IMG/VR virus record: IMGVR_UViG_3300048834_000393
Span: 1 to 44,199 of that record
DNA length: 44,199 bases
Source of the DNA: a virus
Strand: one strand, 5' to 3'
The notes beneath the pieces were generated by a model that ran no database searches, was not told where the DNA came from, and was given only the letters and a program-made list of their open reading frames with translations. Below, piece by piece: positions 6,020 to 12,124 of the stretch; the stretch's first letter is position 1, and each line of letters opens with the position of its first letter. The translations under genes were made by a program, and so were the position numbers.

Positions 6020-6226
6020 CTACGCCTTGACGCCGCAATTGATGCCAGCGGAATTGATCGTGTGAATGGCCTTGTCCAAGTGCCACACGGGCACACTACA
6101 CACGGGCACATCGCCGCGATACTCTACCGCCTTGCCAAGCGCCTTTGCCGCCGTGATAGCAGCATCCCCGCGAACCTCATACCAGATGCCCGACGGGTTG
6201 TTGAGCCGTTCAAAGATAACGTCCAC
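6020..6226 (-). CDS. Hypothetical protein, 68 aa
   Basis: The start is a GTG at 6226 with GAGGAGGATCGGACA immediately upstream, one of the repeated leaders of this region. The sequence (VDVIFERLNNPSGIWYEVRGDAAITAAKALGKAVEYRGDVPVCSVPVWHLDKAIHTINSAGINCGVKA) has a beta-alpha-beta-alpha pattern and no catalytic signature. I do not recognise it. Its ending is 12 bases before the next gene on the same strand. Confidence 0.7.
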   Translation of the reverse strand: MDVIFERLNNPSGIWYEVRGDAAITAAKALGKAVEYRGDVPVCSVPVWHLDKAIHTINSAGINCGVKA

Positions 6227-6308
6227 TGTCCGATCCTCCTCGGTTGTCGGCCACCCAGTGCGGCCACGAATGCCCCCGGCGGTGAAACCAGGGGCGAACG
6301 TGGAAGCG

Positions 6309-6509
6309 CTAGACGTCCGGCTCCAACTCGTACTTGATCCCCACGCGGATCTGATCCGCCGTGCGCTGGTCCCCCAAGTTGTAGGAATCGCACAGGGCGC
6401 GCGCCTCCTCGCGAGACAGGTCACGCTTGATCATGGTCTTCTTGGCGTTCGGGTGCGGGGTCTCGCCGTCCGGCTTGTACCATGCGCGTTTGAACACTCG
6501 ATAGCGCAT
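6309..6509 (-). CDS. Conserved phage hypothetical protein (YRVFKRxWY...EEARALCDxYN), 66 aa
   Basis: The ATG at 6509 has the leader CGGAGGATCGGACA. The protein begins MRYRVFKRAWYKPDG and continues with KKTMIKRDLSREEARALCDSYN and a C-terminal VGIKYELEPDV. This combination, a basic aromatic N terminus, an EEAR..C..YN helix and a K-Y/F-E strand, is one I recognise from many small phage proteins of unknown function. Basic charge at the start may hint at nucleic acid or ribosome contact, but that is conjecture. Confidence 0.8.
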   Translation of the reverse strand: MRYRVFKRAWYKPDGETPHPNAKKTMIKRDLSREEARALCDSYNLGDQRTADQIRVGIKYELEPDV

Positions 6510-6535
6510 TGTCCGATCCTCCGTTGTCGTTGTGG

Positions 6536-6877
6536 TTAGTCGTTCGGCTCGATCTCAAAGTCCGGCCCCATCAAGGCGCAGAACCGCTCATTCTGGCGGA
6601 GCACGGCCGCGATCTGGCGCTTGTTCGTCAAGCCGATATCCTCAAAATCGGCCGCGTCCTGGTAGCTGGCATCGGAACAGAGCGTGTCAAAGACCTCCGT
6701 TGCCGTGGGCGGCTCTCCGTGGTGGCCGCTACCCTTGGAATAGGTGAGGGTCATATTCCGGCCCTCATAGAGGCAGGTCACGCGCCAATGATCCATGCTG
6801 GCATCCGGCATGTACGGGTTGCGGTCAGTCCGCGCATAGGTCACGCGGAAGCCCTCGGGCATCTTGAATTCGCTCAT
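6536..6877 (-). CDS. Conserved phage hypothetical protein (TLTYSKGSGH...SDAS family), 113 aa
   Basis: The ATG at 6877 follows AGGAGGATCGAGACC. Key segments are a central MTLTYSKGSGHHGEPPTATEVFDTLCSDASYQDAADFEDIG, then LTNKRQIAAVLRQNERFCALMG. Proteins with the same order (F/Y-Y-S-K-G-S-G-H, P-T, DVL..L.SDA, FE-W/D, a helix with K-Y-x-Q/N-x-E-R/K-L) are widespread in phages and have no assigned function. It resembles its neighbours in size, leader sequence and context and probably belongs to an accessory early gene set. Confidence 0.8.
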   Translation of the reverse strand: MSEFKMPEGFRVTYARTDRNPYMPDASMDHWRVTCLYEGRNMTLTYSKGSGHHGEPPTATEVFDTLCSDASYQDAADFEDIGLTNKRQIAAVLRQNERFCALMGPDFEIEPND

Positions 6878-6900
6878 GGTCTCGATCCTCCTGGTGTGGG

Positions 6901-7035
6901 TTAGTCGATGTGCACGCCGGCGCGGCGCAACTCATTGACAAGTTTCTGTGCCCAAAAAGACGCATCGTCCAGCTTGCCACAGCGAACGTAGGCGATGGCC
7001 TTAGCCCAAGAGCGGGCCAGATCCGACAGTTCCAT
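6901..7035 (-). CDS. Small hypothetical protein, 44 aa
   Basis: The start is the ATG at 7035, directly after GAAGGAGGATCGAAGC; the longer frame to 7137 would begin upstream of the promoter -10 box. The product (MELSDLARSWAKAIAYVRCGKLDDASFWAQKLVNELRRAGVHID) is predicted to be almost wholly helical, two helices joined by a short turn. It is the first gene of the leftward operon that ends in the integrase. No family recognised. Confidence 0.7.
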   Translation of the reverse strand: MELSDLARSWAKAIAYVRCGKLDDASFWAQKLVNELRRAGVHID

Positions 7036-7087
7036 GCTTCGATCCTCCTTCGGCGCTTGCCACCACGGCGGCGCCTCATCTACCCAA

Positions 7088-7116
7088 AGCGTACCACAAA
7101 GAACGCGGCGTGTCAA
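7088..7116 (-). promoter_or_regulatory. Leftward promoter of the small-gene/integrase operon
   Basis: On the minus strand, TTGACA (7116-7111), a 17-bp spacer and TACGCT (7093-7088), 53 bp before the first gene. The -35 is a perfect consensus. No AAGCACA half-site overlaps it, unlike the other promoters. Confidence 0.8.
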
Positions 7117-7169
7117 GTACTTTTTTCGCACAGACAACGCGGCATGTTAAGTCGTTGCGGCGCGCACAC

Positions 7170-7198
7170 TTGACCACGGCGCGCGGAGCGGGTAGGCT
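7170..7198 (+). promoter_or_regulatory. Rightward promoter upstream of the 7255 gene
   Basis: TTGACC (7170-7175), 17 bp of GC-rich spacer, TAGGCT (7193-7198). It is followed at once by an inverted repeat of the recurring half-site and by a gene start at 7255. Confidence 0.6.
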
Positions 7199-7214
7199 GT
7201 GCTCTGAAAGCACA
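7198..7214. promoter_or_regulatory. Operator-like inverted repeat after the 7193 -10 box
   Basis: TGTGCT-N5-AGCACA, overlapping the last base of the -10 box and covering the probable start site. It is the same half-site pair seen at the main switch, arranged head to head. Confidence 0.65.
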
Positions 7215-7254
7215 ACCGGCCGGCTGGTCGGCAACAAAACGAGGAGAGCCCGGC

Positions 7255-7761
7255 ATGGCGAAACCACGGAAGAGGAAAGCGGGCGCGTCCAGCCGACGGC
7301 CGGCCGGGGATGTCCTGGCGGAACTCATGGCGGCCGCCGACCAGGAAGACGGGGACGGGGCGCCGGACGCCGGGGCCGGGGAACCATGGGACGGCGAAGA
7401 CGGCGACCAGGGCGAGACAGAGACGGGCGAAACGCCGGCCGAACGGCGCCGGCGGTACCTCGAAGACGCGGGCGCCGGGGCGGAGTTCGAGCAAGATGTT
7501 TCGTGTGCGAACGAAACTGTTAGTGGGCTAACTGTCCTGGACCGAACAATCGACGCGGCCGCGCGTCTCGCCCGGACGGCCAAATCGGAGGCGGTTCGCC
7601 TCCGGGCACTGACGGTCTGCTACGACCTGCAAATGCAGGCCCAAGCGGCGAAGGCGCAAACCGACGTAAACATCGAATTAAAGATGTTTCTGGCGCGCTT
7701 GAAGGAGTCAAAGCCCCTCGTCGGCGCGCCGGCCGATGCTGCAAGGCAAGGCGGCTCCTAG
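7255..7761 (+). CDS. Hypothetical acidic/helical protein, 168 aa (small-terminase candidate)
   Basis: The ATG at 7255 has GAGGAG ten bases upstream. The first 20 residues are basic (MAKPRKRKAGASSRRP). Residues about 25-65 are strongly acidic and disordered (EDGDGAPDAGAGEPWDGEDGDQGETETGE), and the C-terminal half is helical (LDRTIDAAARLARTAKSEAVRLRALTVCYDLQMQAQAAKAQTDVNIELKMFLARLKE). The helical end resembles the oligomerisation part of some phage small terminases, and the gene opens the rightward region that leads to the large terminase. There is no recognisable HTH, so small terminase is only a possibility. Confidence 0.7.
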   Translation: MAKPRKRKAGASSRRPAGDVLAELMAAADQEDGDGAPDAGAGEPWDGEDGDQGETETGETPAERRRRYLEDAGAGAEFEQDVSCANETVSGLTVLDRTIDAAARLARTAKSEAVRLRALTVCYDLQMQAQAAKAQTDVNIELKMFLARLKESKPLVGAPADAARQGGS

Positions 7762-7959
7762 TCTTCCGGGAATCCCTCGGCGGATACCCTATCCGCTGCG
7801 GTGCCGACCGGCGACCAGGTGAGTAGGCCGACAGACGCCCGCTGAGCCGATGCAAACCGATGCAAGCCCGGATTCCGGCCGACCCCGGCACCCCACCCCG
7901 GCCACCCCCGGCTGGACGTTCGACCCTCTATCGGTCCCCCCCCTATGCAGATCTGGGGC

Positions 7960-7988
7960 TTGACACCCGGTAAACTGTGCTTTATATT
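7960..7988 (+). promoter_or_regulatory. Rightward promoter within the non-coding region
   Basis: TTGACA (7960-7965), 17 bp, TATATT (7983-7988): the best sigma-70 match in the window. A TGTGCTT half-site (7976-7982) abuts the -10 box, and two further GAGCACA half-sites lie at about 8007 and 8016. Only a 31-codon frame (ATG at 7994) follows directly, so the transcript may be non-coding or may run on to the resolvase gene at 8522. Confidence 0.75.
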
Positions 7989-8237
7989 TGAACCATGCCT
8001 GACCGTGAGCACATCGAGCACAGCGTTCCCTGGGTGGTCGTTTTCGGGGTCCACCGTGGCCGCTTCGAGGGTGGAGTCCGGTGGCCTTAGACGGGTGTCC
8101 TTCGGGGGTGCTTTCGGGGTTGTTGAGCAGCCTGAACATCGGCAACGAATCGGCAACGCCGAAGTGTCGCTCTGTATGGTCGGGTGGATACAAATTAAGT
8201 TGAATCGTGCGAAGGGGTTACGGCGGTTTTAGTGCGC

Positions 8238-8299
8238 CGTTTCATTTTTTCACTTTCAGACTACCCCCCTAAAGGGGGGTAAGGTAGTCGTTTGAAACG
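8238..8299. repeat. Nested inverted repeats (cruciform-like)
   Basis: An outer pair CGTTTCA (8238-8244) / TGAAACG (8293-8299) encloses GACTACC / GGTAGTC (8259-8265 / 8283-8289). Sharing its inner bases is the perfect hairpin TACCCCCC-TAAA-GGGGGGTA (8262-8281). Several alternative stems therefore compete, which is typical of a regulatory RNA or an origin structure, not of a simple terminator. Confidence 0.6.
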
Positions 8300-8359
8300 A
8301 GCGTAGGTCGGGTTTTGTTCTTCGTTGTTGCCCTACGCCAGCGCACGCACCTGAGGTTC

Positions 8360-8385
8360 GTGGAGGGGCCGGGGCCCCCCTCCAC
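8360..8385. repeat. GC-rich hairpin
   Basis: GTGGAGGGG / CCCCTCCAC, a perfect 9-bp stem, with an eight-base loop (CCGGGGCC) that is itself self-complementary. A second hairpin (CCGGC-TTA-GCCGG with GGGT/ACCC flanks) follows at about 8392-8417. Neither has a T-tract. Confidence 0.55.
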
Positions 8386-8521
8386 TTCACGGGTCCCCCC
8401 GGCTTAGCCGGTACCCATGAAGCGAGCTCACCCACGGTGTCGTGCGCGCCTAGGAGTGTTACTCTGCGCCGCGCTGCCTGACACGAGATTTCTGCTCAAA
8501 CTGCGATAAGGGAGATTTTCG

Positions 8522-9028
8522 ATGAAGATGCTAGCCTTGGACCTTGGGACGCTGACGGGGTGGGCCTGCTCGGCGGATGGGGTGGTGACGAGCGGGACGG
8601 TGGACCTGAAGGGGAGTCGGTACGAGGGTGGGGGGATGCGCTACCTGCGGTTCCGAGACTGGCTGACCCGGATGCACGAGCTGGTGCACTTCGAGGTGGT
8701 CCACTACGAGGAAGTCCGTCGGCACCTCGGCGCGGACGCGGCCCACGTGTACGGCGGGCTGCTGGCGCACCTGACCGCGTGGTGCGAGGAACGCAAGGTG
8801 GCGTACCTAGGCATCCCGGTGGGGACCATCAAGAAGCACGCGACCGGCAAGGGGAACGCCGGGAAGGAGCAGATGATTGCGGCTGCGACCGCCCGCGGGT
8901 GGCACCCCGCCGACGACAACGAGGCGGACGCGCTGTGGATTCTGGACCACGGATTGAGCGGGATGGCTGCGTCCGCGAAGCCCGCTGGCCCGAGGGACGA
9001 GATCGGGTGTCTGGATGGTGTGCGATAG
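8522..9028 (+). CDS. RuvC-like Holliday-junction resolvase, 168 aa
   Basis: An RNase H-fold endonuclease that should cut four-way junctions made during phage recombination or before packaging. The first strand carries D7 in MLALDLGTLTGWA. The second acidic residue is E63/E64 in VVHYEEV, and the C-terminal acidic pair is in DDNEADAL (D132, D136). The segment VGTIKKHATGKGNAGKEQMIAAATARGW is characteristic of phage RuvC-like proteins. Length is normal. The ATG at 8522 has AAGGGAG eight bases upstream. The next small gene overlaps its end by 14 bases. Confidence 0.9.
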   Translation: MKMLALDLGTLTGWACSADGVVTSGTVDLKGSRYEGGGMRYLRFRDWLTRMHELVHFEVVHYEEVRRHLGADAAHVYGGLLAHLTAWCEERKVAYLGIPVGTIKKHATGKGNAGKEQMIAAATARGWHPADDNEADALWILDHGLSGMAASAKPAGPRDEIGCLDGVR

Positions 9029-9185
9029 CCCTCAAGGGGAGATCGCGCCTCCTGGGGCATCCTGGGCGGGTTTGCCGCGCTGTGACATTTGCCAATTTGA
9101 GGACGCCGAGGTGGAGTACGAGGATTTGCTGTGGTGCCCGGGGTGTCTGCTGCACCACCTGCGGCTGACCGGAAAGGTGAGGTGA
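9015..9185 (+). CDS. Small zinc-ribbon protein, 56 aa
   Basis: This frame begins at ATG 9015 inside the end of the resolvase gene and ends three bases before the next start. It encodes CDIC near residue 23 and CPGC near residue 43, a CxxC-n-CxxC pair that should bind one zinc ion, set in an acidic linker (QFEDAEVEYEDLLW). Such peptides often act as adaptors or nucleic-acid contacts. It resembles in outline the zinc-ribbon peptides at 34583 and 41441, though it lacks their CLTP-ER ending. Confidence 0.7.
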   Translation: MVCDSPQGEIAPPGASWAGLPRCDICQFEDAEVEYEDLLWCPGCLLHHLRLTGKVR

Positions 9186-9188
9186 CGA

Positions 9189-9731
9189 ATGTTCGACGTC
9201 GAACTAAAAATCCACACGCTGCTCGACCTGGTGCCGGAGGGGGTCATCCGCCGGGCGGACCTGGTGTCGGGGGACGAGACCATCGAGGCGGCGCTGCTGG
9301 CGCTGGCCGTCCACCCAAAGGTGCGGGAGGGGGACCAGATGCCCACCTCGAAGGAAATCTGCAAGGCGCTGGGGTTCAGCCACGTCACCGTGCTCAAGAG
9401 CTTCGGCCGGATGCGCGACATGGGCGTCTACGACATCAGCCCCGGTCGGCCGCCCAGCGTCGCCCTGGGTGGACAGGCCAAGGCCGCGGCCGCGCTCGTG
9501 GGCACCAACGCCCTCCGGGCCGGGCTGGCCCTGCAAGCCCTGCGGGAGGCCGGGGTGGACCCCGCCGACATCCAGTCCTTCGTGGCCCAGGTGACGCACG
9601 ACCGGCTGGGGCCCGGCCACTTCCTCGCCGCGGCGCCAGCACTCGGCCAGCACATTGTGTCGCTTGTGCGCCTGTTGACAAACCGGGTGGACTCTGCTAC
9701 GGTAAGCACAACCACGGCAGAGTCTCTTTAG
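9189..9731 (+). CDS. Winged-helix (GntR-like) DNA-binding protein, 180 aa
   Basis: The ATG at 9189 has GAGGTGA upstream and follows the previous stop by three bases. Residues about 50-90 (DQMPTSKEICKALGFSHVTVLKSFGRMRDMGVYDISPGRPP) are a winged helix: TSKEICKALG then HVTVLKSFGRM as recognition helix and a wing. The rest is helical and A/L-rich (GGQAKAAAALVGTNALRAGLALQALREAG). The protein lies just before the large terminase region, so it may be a regulator of late transcription or a DNA-binding small terminase; neither is proven. Its last 57 bases contain a promoter (9675-9703), and a strong terminator follows. Confidence 0.8.
   Translation: MFDVELKIHTLLDLVPEGVIRRADLVSGDETIEAALLALAVHPKVREGDQMPTSKEICKALGFSHVTVLKSFGRMRDMGVYDISPGRPPSVALGGQAKAAAALVGTNALRAGLALQALREAGVDPADIQSFVAQVTHDRLGPGHFLAAAPALGQHIVSLVRLLTNRVDSATVSTTTAESL
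9675..9703 (+). promoter_or_regulatory. Promoter inside the 3' end of the winged-helix gene
   Basis: TTGACA (9675-9680), 17 bp, TACGGT (9698-9703), followed at once by an AAGCACA half-site (9704-9710). The terminator at 9750-9795 lies only about 85 bases downstream, so a short RNA is expected unless termination is overcome. Confidence 0.65.
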
Positions 9732-9749
9732 AGACACTCCCTTCCGCTA

Positions 9750-9795
9750 GCGCCCGGCGAGGCCGCGATCCTCCCTCGCCGGGCGCGCTCTTTTT
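9750..9795 (+). terminator. Strong Rho-independent terminator
   Basis: A perfect 13-bp stem (GCGCCCGGCGAGG / CCTCGCCGGGCGC) with an 11-base loop is followed by GCTCTTTTT. It separates the 7.2-9.7 kb transcription unit from the late genes. Confidence 0.92.
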
Positions 9796-9805
9796 CCCGC
9801 CGCCC

Positions 9806-9999
9806 AGTGTTACAATTCGCCGCCGCGTAACACTATCGGGCGGTAATGCGCCGCCCGATAGGCCCTTGTTAAATCAACAATCCAGCGGCATGGGGTAACG
9901 ATGGGGTAATCCCCCCTTACCCCATGATTACCCTATCGGTAGGCAATTTTTGCCTACGCCGCATCCTGTAGGAAATTTCTGCCTACACAACAGGTTGTG
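9806..9999. repeat. Run of six inverted repeats upstream of the terminase gene
   Basis: In order: AGTGTTAC / GTAACACT (9806-9834); CTATCGGGCGG-N7-CCGCCCGATAG (9833-9861); ATGGGGTAA-N7-TTACCCCAT (9901-9925); GTAGGCAA-TTT-TTGCCTAC (9939-9957); its imperfect copy GTAGG-N9-GCCTAC region (9968-9986); CACAAC-AG-GTTGTG (9986-9999). There is no gene in 9732-10087. The position directly before the large terminase suggests a packaging site, an origin or an array of operators for the late promoter. Confidence 0.7.
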
Positions 10000-10006
10000 C
10001 TTTTGC

Positions 10007-10035
10007 TTGACACCGGACCCGTCGTGCGTTATCGT
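10007..10035 (+). promoter_or_regulatory. Late promoter before the large terminase
   Basis: TTGACA (10007-10012), 17 bp, TATCGT (10030-10035). It lies 53 bp before the GTG start of the terminase. A TTGTGCTT half-site is upstream (9995-10002) and an inverted repeat covers the start site (10034-10055). Confidence 0.8.
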
Positions 10036-10055
10036 GTGCTTGCGCCAGAGCACAC
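10034..10055. promoter_or_regulatory. Operator-like inverted repeat at the late start site
   Basis: GTGTGCT-N8-AGCACAC, a perfect seven-base inverted repeat overlapping the end of the -10 box. The same half-site is used at the early switch, so the late genes may be under direct repressor control. Confidence 0.65.
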
Positions 10056-10087
10056 TGTGACACCCTCCGGCGCTCGGGGAGTCGTCG

Positions 10088-12124
10088 GTGTCCAAGCGGA
10101 TACAGGAAAGTCGCTGGCTGGTCAAGGAGATCGAGTCGCTCGACGCGGGCGGCTGGGAAGCCCTGTGCCGACACGACAAGGCCATGGCGTTCATGAAGGA
10201 GTACATGGTCGCCAAGTGCGTCCTGGACTTTCCCACCTTCTTCCGCGTGGTCTACCACAACGCCCTGCACCACTACTACTGGCCCCTCCACGGGGAGCAG
10301 GGTCTCACCGGCTACCTCCAGAACTGGACCCGCGAACACCACGGCGACCACCACCCGGTGAACGTCAAGTTCGTCGTGTGGGCGCGTGAGCACTGCAAGA
10401 CGCAGACGGTCATCGCGTGGGATGCCTGGCAGTTCGTGCGGGACGTCAACGCCCGCGGACTGATTCGGGCGTTCAACGACGCCAAGGCCTCCGAAATCCT
10501 GTGCGGCGTGCGGGAACTCATTGAGTCCGACGTCTTCCGCCGCAACTTTCCGTGGGTGAAGCCCAAGACCCGGGGCCGCTCGAAGGCGGCCGTGGCCTGG
10601 GCAAACGACCGATTCCTGCTGGACCGCGGCGACACCGGCGTGCGCGTTATGTCGATGGAGGCGGTGGGGATGAAGGGCGACGTCACGGGCGCCCACTTCA
10701 ACTTCGGGCACTACGACGACTTCGAGGTGCAGGACAACGCCAACAGCGAAGTGCTGCGCACCATGATGTTCGACCGGTGGCGGAACGACTCGAACCTGTT
10801 CATGGCGAACTCCAAGCGCGTGTTCTGCGGGACACCGTGGTCGCGCAAGGGCATCATCTACTCGGTGATGAAGTTCCAGGAGCCGTTCGCCGACCACCCC
10901 TACGACATCTCCGTGCAGCCGGCGACCGTGCGCGTCCACGACGCGGCGTACTCCGGCACCGAGCCGATACTGCTGGGCGACCGCCGGACCATCCGCGACA
11001 CTGTGGCGGCGTTCCCTACCATCGAGTCCGACCTCGTGTTGTGCCAGGCCCGCGTGCGCTTTTTCAGCCAGGCCTTGGGCGACACCGTGGAGGAAACCCG
11101 GGAGGTCATCGCCAACAGCGGGAACACCTTCACGGTGAACCGGCCCTTCCCCGAGATGCTGGGCCAGCCGATCTCGTACATCATCGGCACCGAGAAGCCC
11201 GCGTGCCCGAACCGGTTCACGCTCGACGCGGTGGACCTGCTGCCCGACGATGATGGCACCTCCCATGCGCGCAAGTCGCTCGTGGAGAAGAAGCGCGATC
11301 AGGGACCCATGGTCTACTCGTCGCAGATGGACCTCGACCCGGCCGATCCCGAGGGGCTGATTCTCAATCCCGAGTGGCTCAAGGTCATTCGGCCAGAGGA
11401 CATCCCTGACGGCGACCGCTACTGGTATCGCGCCGTGGACTTCGCGGGCGCCACCGAGACGGCCGCCGCCACGGTGATGACGACCTGCTTCACCCACAAG
11501 TCTGGCCTCTACGTCGCGCACATCGCCCGCGAAAACTCCATGTCCAACCTGGACAAGATTCTCGAACTACTCGTCGGCACCCTGCGCGTGATTCAGCACG
11601 GCGGCCGGCTGGAGTGGACGATGTTCGAGAAGGCGCTCATTGAGGCCACGCTGGCCGGCTTCCTCGTGGAGGCGGAGCGCGACCCCTACGAGTTTTTCCG
11701 CGTGCGCCCCGGCTATGAGAAGTGGGCGGAGGGCGTGTTCAAGGAGAGCGGCCCGGTACACATTGCCAAGAACACCGTGAGCCGCGGCGGCTTCGCATCC
11801 AAGTCTGCGCGCATCGCGTCGCAGCAGCCGCTGTGGGCAACCGGCCAAGTCCATGTCGTCGTCGGCCCCGGCTGGGTCTCCGAGTCTGCACTGGACGTCC
11901 TGACCACCGAGGCGCGCTTCTTCCGCATGGACCGGAACGAGCCCTTCGACGTCCTCGACACCATGGCCGACCTCTGCACAAAGGCGCACATCCCGCGGGA
12001 GGGGAAGGTGTCGATGCGTCGCGATGTGGGCCGCTTCGCGCAAGTCAACCGTCAAGCCGCCCTGCGGAATGCACTGGCACAAAGTGGCCGGTGCGTCGTG
12101 GGCGGGTGGCCCCCGAGGTACTGA
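10088..12124 (+). CDS. terL: Terminase large subunit, 678 aa
   Basis: The motor and nuclease that packages DNA into the prohead. The start is a GTG at 10088 with GGGGAG seven bases upstream. The N-terminal ATPase has a non-canonical P-loop, VVWAREHCKTQT, near residue 100 (the T7-type variant with R..H..KT in place of GxxxxGKS). A Walker-B-like acidic strand is in GHYDDFEVQDN, followed by a long conserved stretch with FCGTPWSRKGIIYSVM. The C-terminal nuclease domain begins near YRAVDFAGATETAAATVM, where the Asp is the probable first metal ligand. Length fits podovirus large terminases. Its stop codon overlaps the portal start (TGATG). Confidence 0.92.
   Translation: MSKRIQESRWLVKEIESLDAGGWEALCRHDKAMAFMKEYMVAKCVLDFPTFFRVVYHNALHHYYWPLHGEQGLTGYLQNWTREHHGDHHPVNVKFVVWAREHCKTQTVIAWDAWQFVRDVNARGLIRAFNDAKASEILCGVRELIESDVFRRNFPWVKPKTRGRSKAAVAWANDRFLLDRGDTGVRVMSMEAVGMKGDVTGAHFNFGHYDDFEVQDNANSEVLRTMMFDRWRNDSNLFMANSKRVFCGTPWSRKGIIYSVMKFQEPFADHPYDISVQPATVRVHDAAYSGTEPILLGDRRTIRDTVAAFPTIESDLVLCQARVRFFSQALGDTVEETREVIANSGNTFTVNRPFPEMLGQPISYIIGTEKPACPNRFTLDAVDLLPDDDGTSHARKSLVEKKRDQGPMVYSSQMDLDPADPEGLILNPEWLKVIRPEDIPDGDRYWYRAVDFAGATETAAATVMTTCFTHKSGLYVAHIARENSMSNLDKILELLVGTLRVIQHGGRLEWTMFEKALIEATLAGFLVEAERDPYEFFRVRPGYEKWAEGVFKESGPVHIAKNTVSRGGFASKSARIASQQPLWATGQVHVVVGPGWVSESALDVLTTEARFFRMDRNEPFDVLDTMADLCTKAHIPREGKVSMRRDVGRFAQVNRQAALRNALAQSGRCVVGGWPPRY

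Larger units (their letters stand above)
7762..8521. other. 760-bp non-coding region with a promoter and five perfect hairpins
   Basis: I see no convincing gene here. It contains the inverted repeat GCGGATA-N3-TATCCGC (7780-7796) and a consensus promoter (7960-7988). It also contains a nested inverted repeat set (8238-8299), a wide inverted repeat (GCGTAGG/CCTACGC, about 8301-8338) and two GC-rich hairpins (8360-8385 and 8392-8417). Candidate roles are a non-coding RNA, a replication origin or a long leader for the resolvase gene. Confidence 0.6.

Noticed and set aside
7994-8089. 31-codon frame right after the 7960 promoter (ATG 7994)
   Set aside because: No Shine-Dalgarno sequence and only 31 residues; a leader peptide is possible but unsupported.
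7789-8193. 134-codon leftward open frame in the non-coding region
   Set aside because: No ribosome site, composition rich in G/P/R/H with no natural segments, and it overlaps hairpins and a strong promoter; probably a chance frame in GC-rich DNA.
7945-8232. 95-codon rightward open frame in the same region
   Set aside because: It starts upstream of the promoter, has no ribosome site and shows mixed, non-conserved composition.
8417-8509. 30-residue frame (ATG 8417) before the resolvase gene
   Set aside because: Start codon overlaps a hairpin and there is no ribosome site; no recognisable content.
11722-12123. N-terminal extension of the portal protein
   Set aside because: It overlaps the terminase in another frame and is Arg/Gly/Pro-rich; the coupled ATG at 12124 fits the family.
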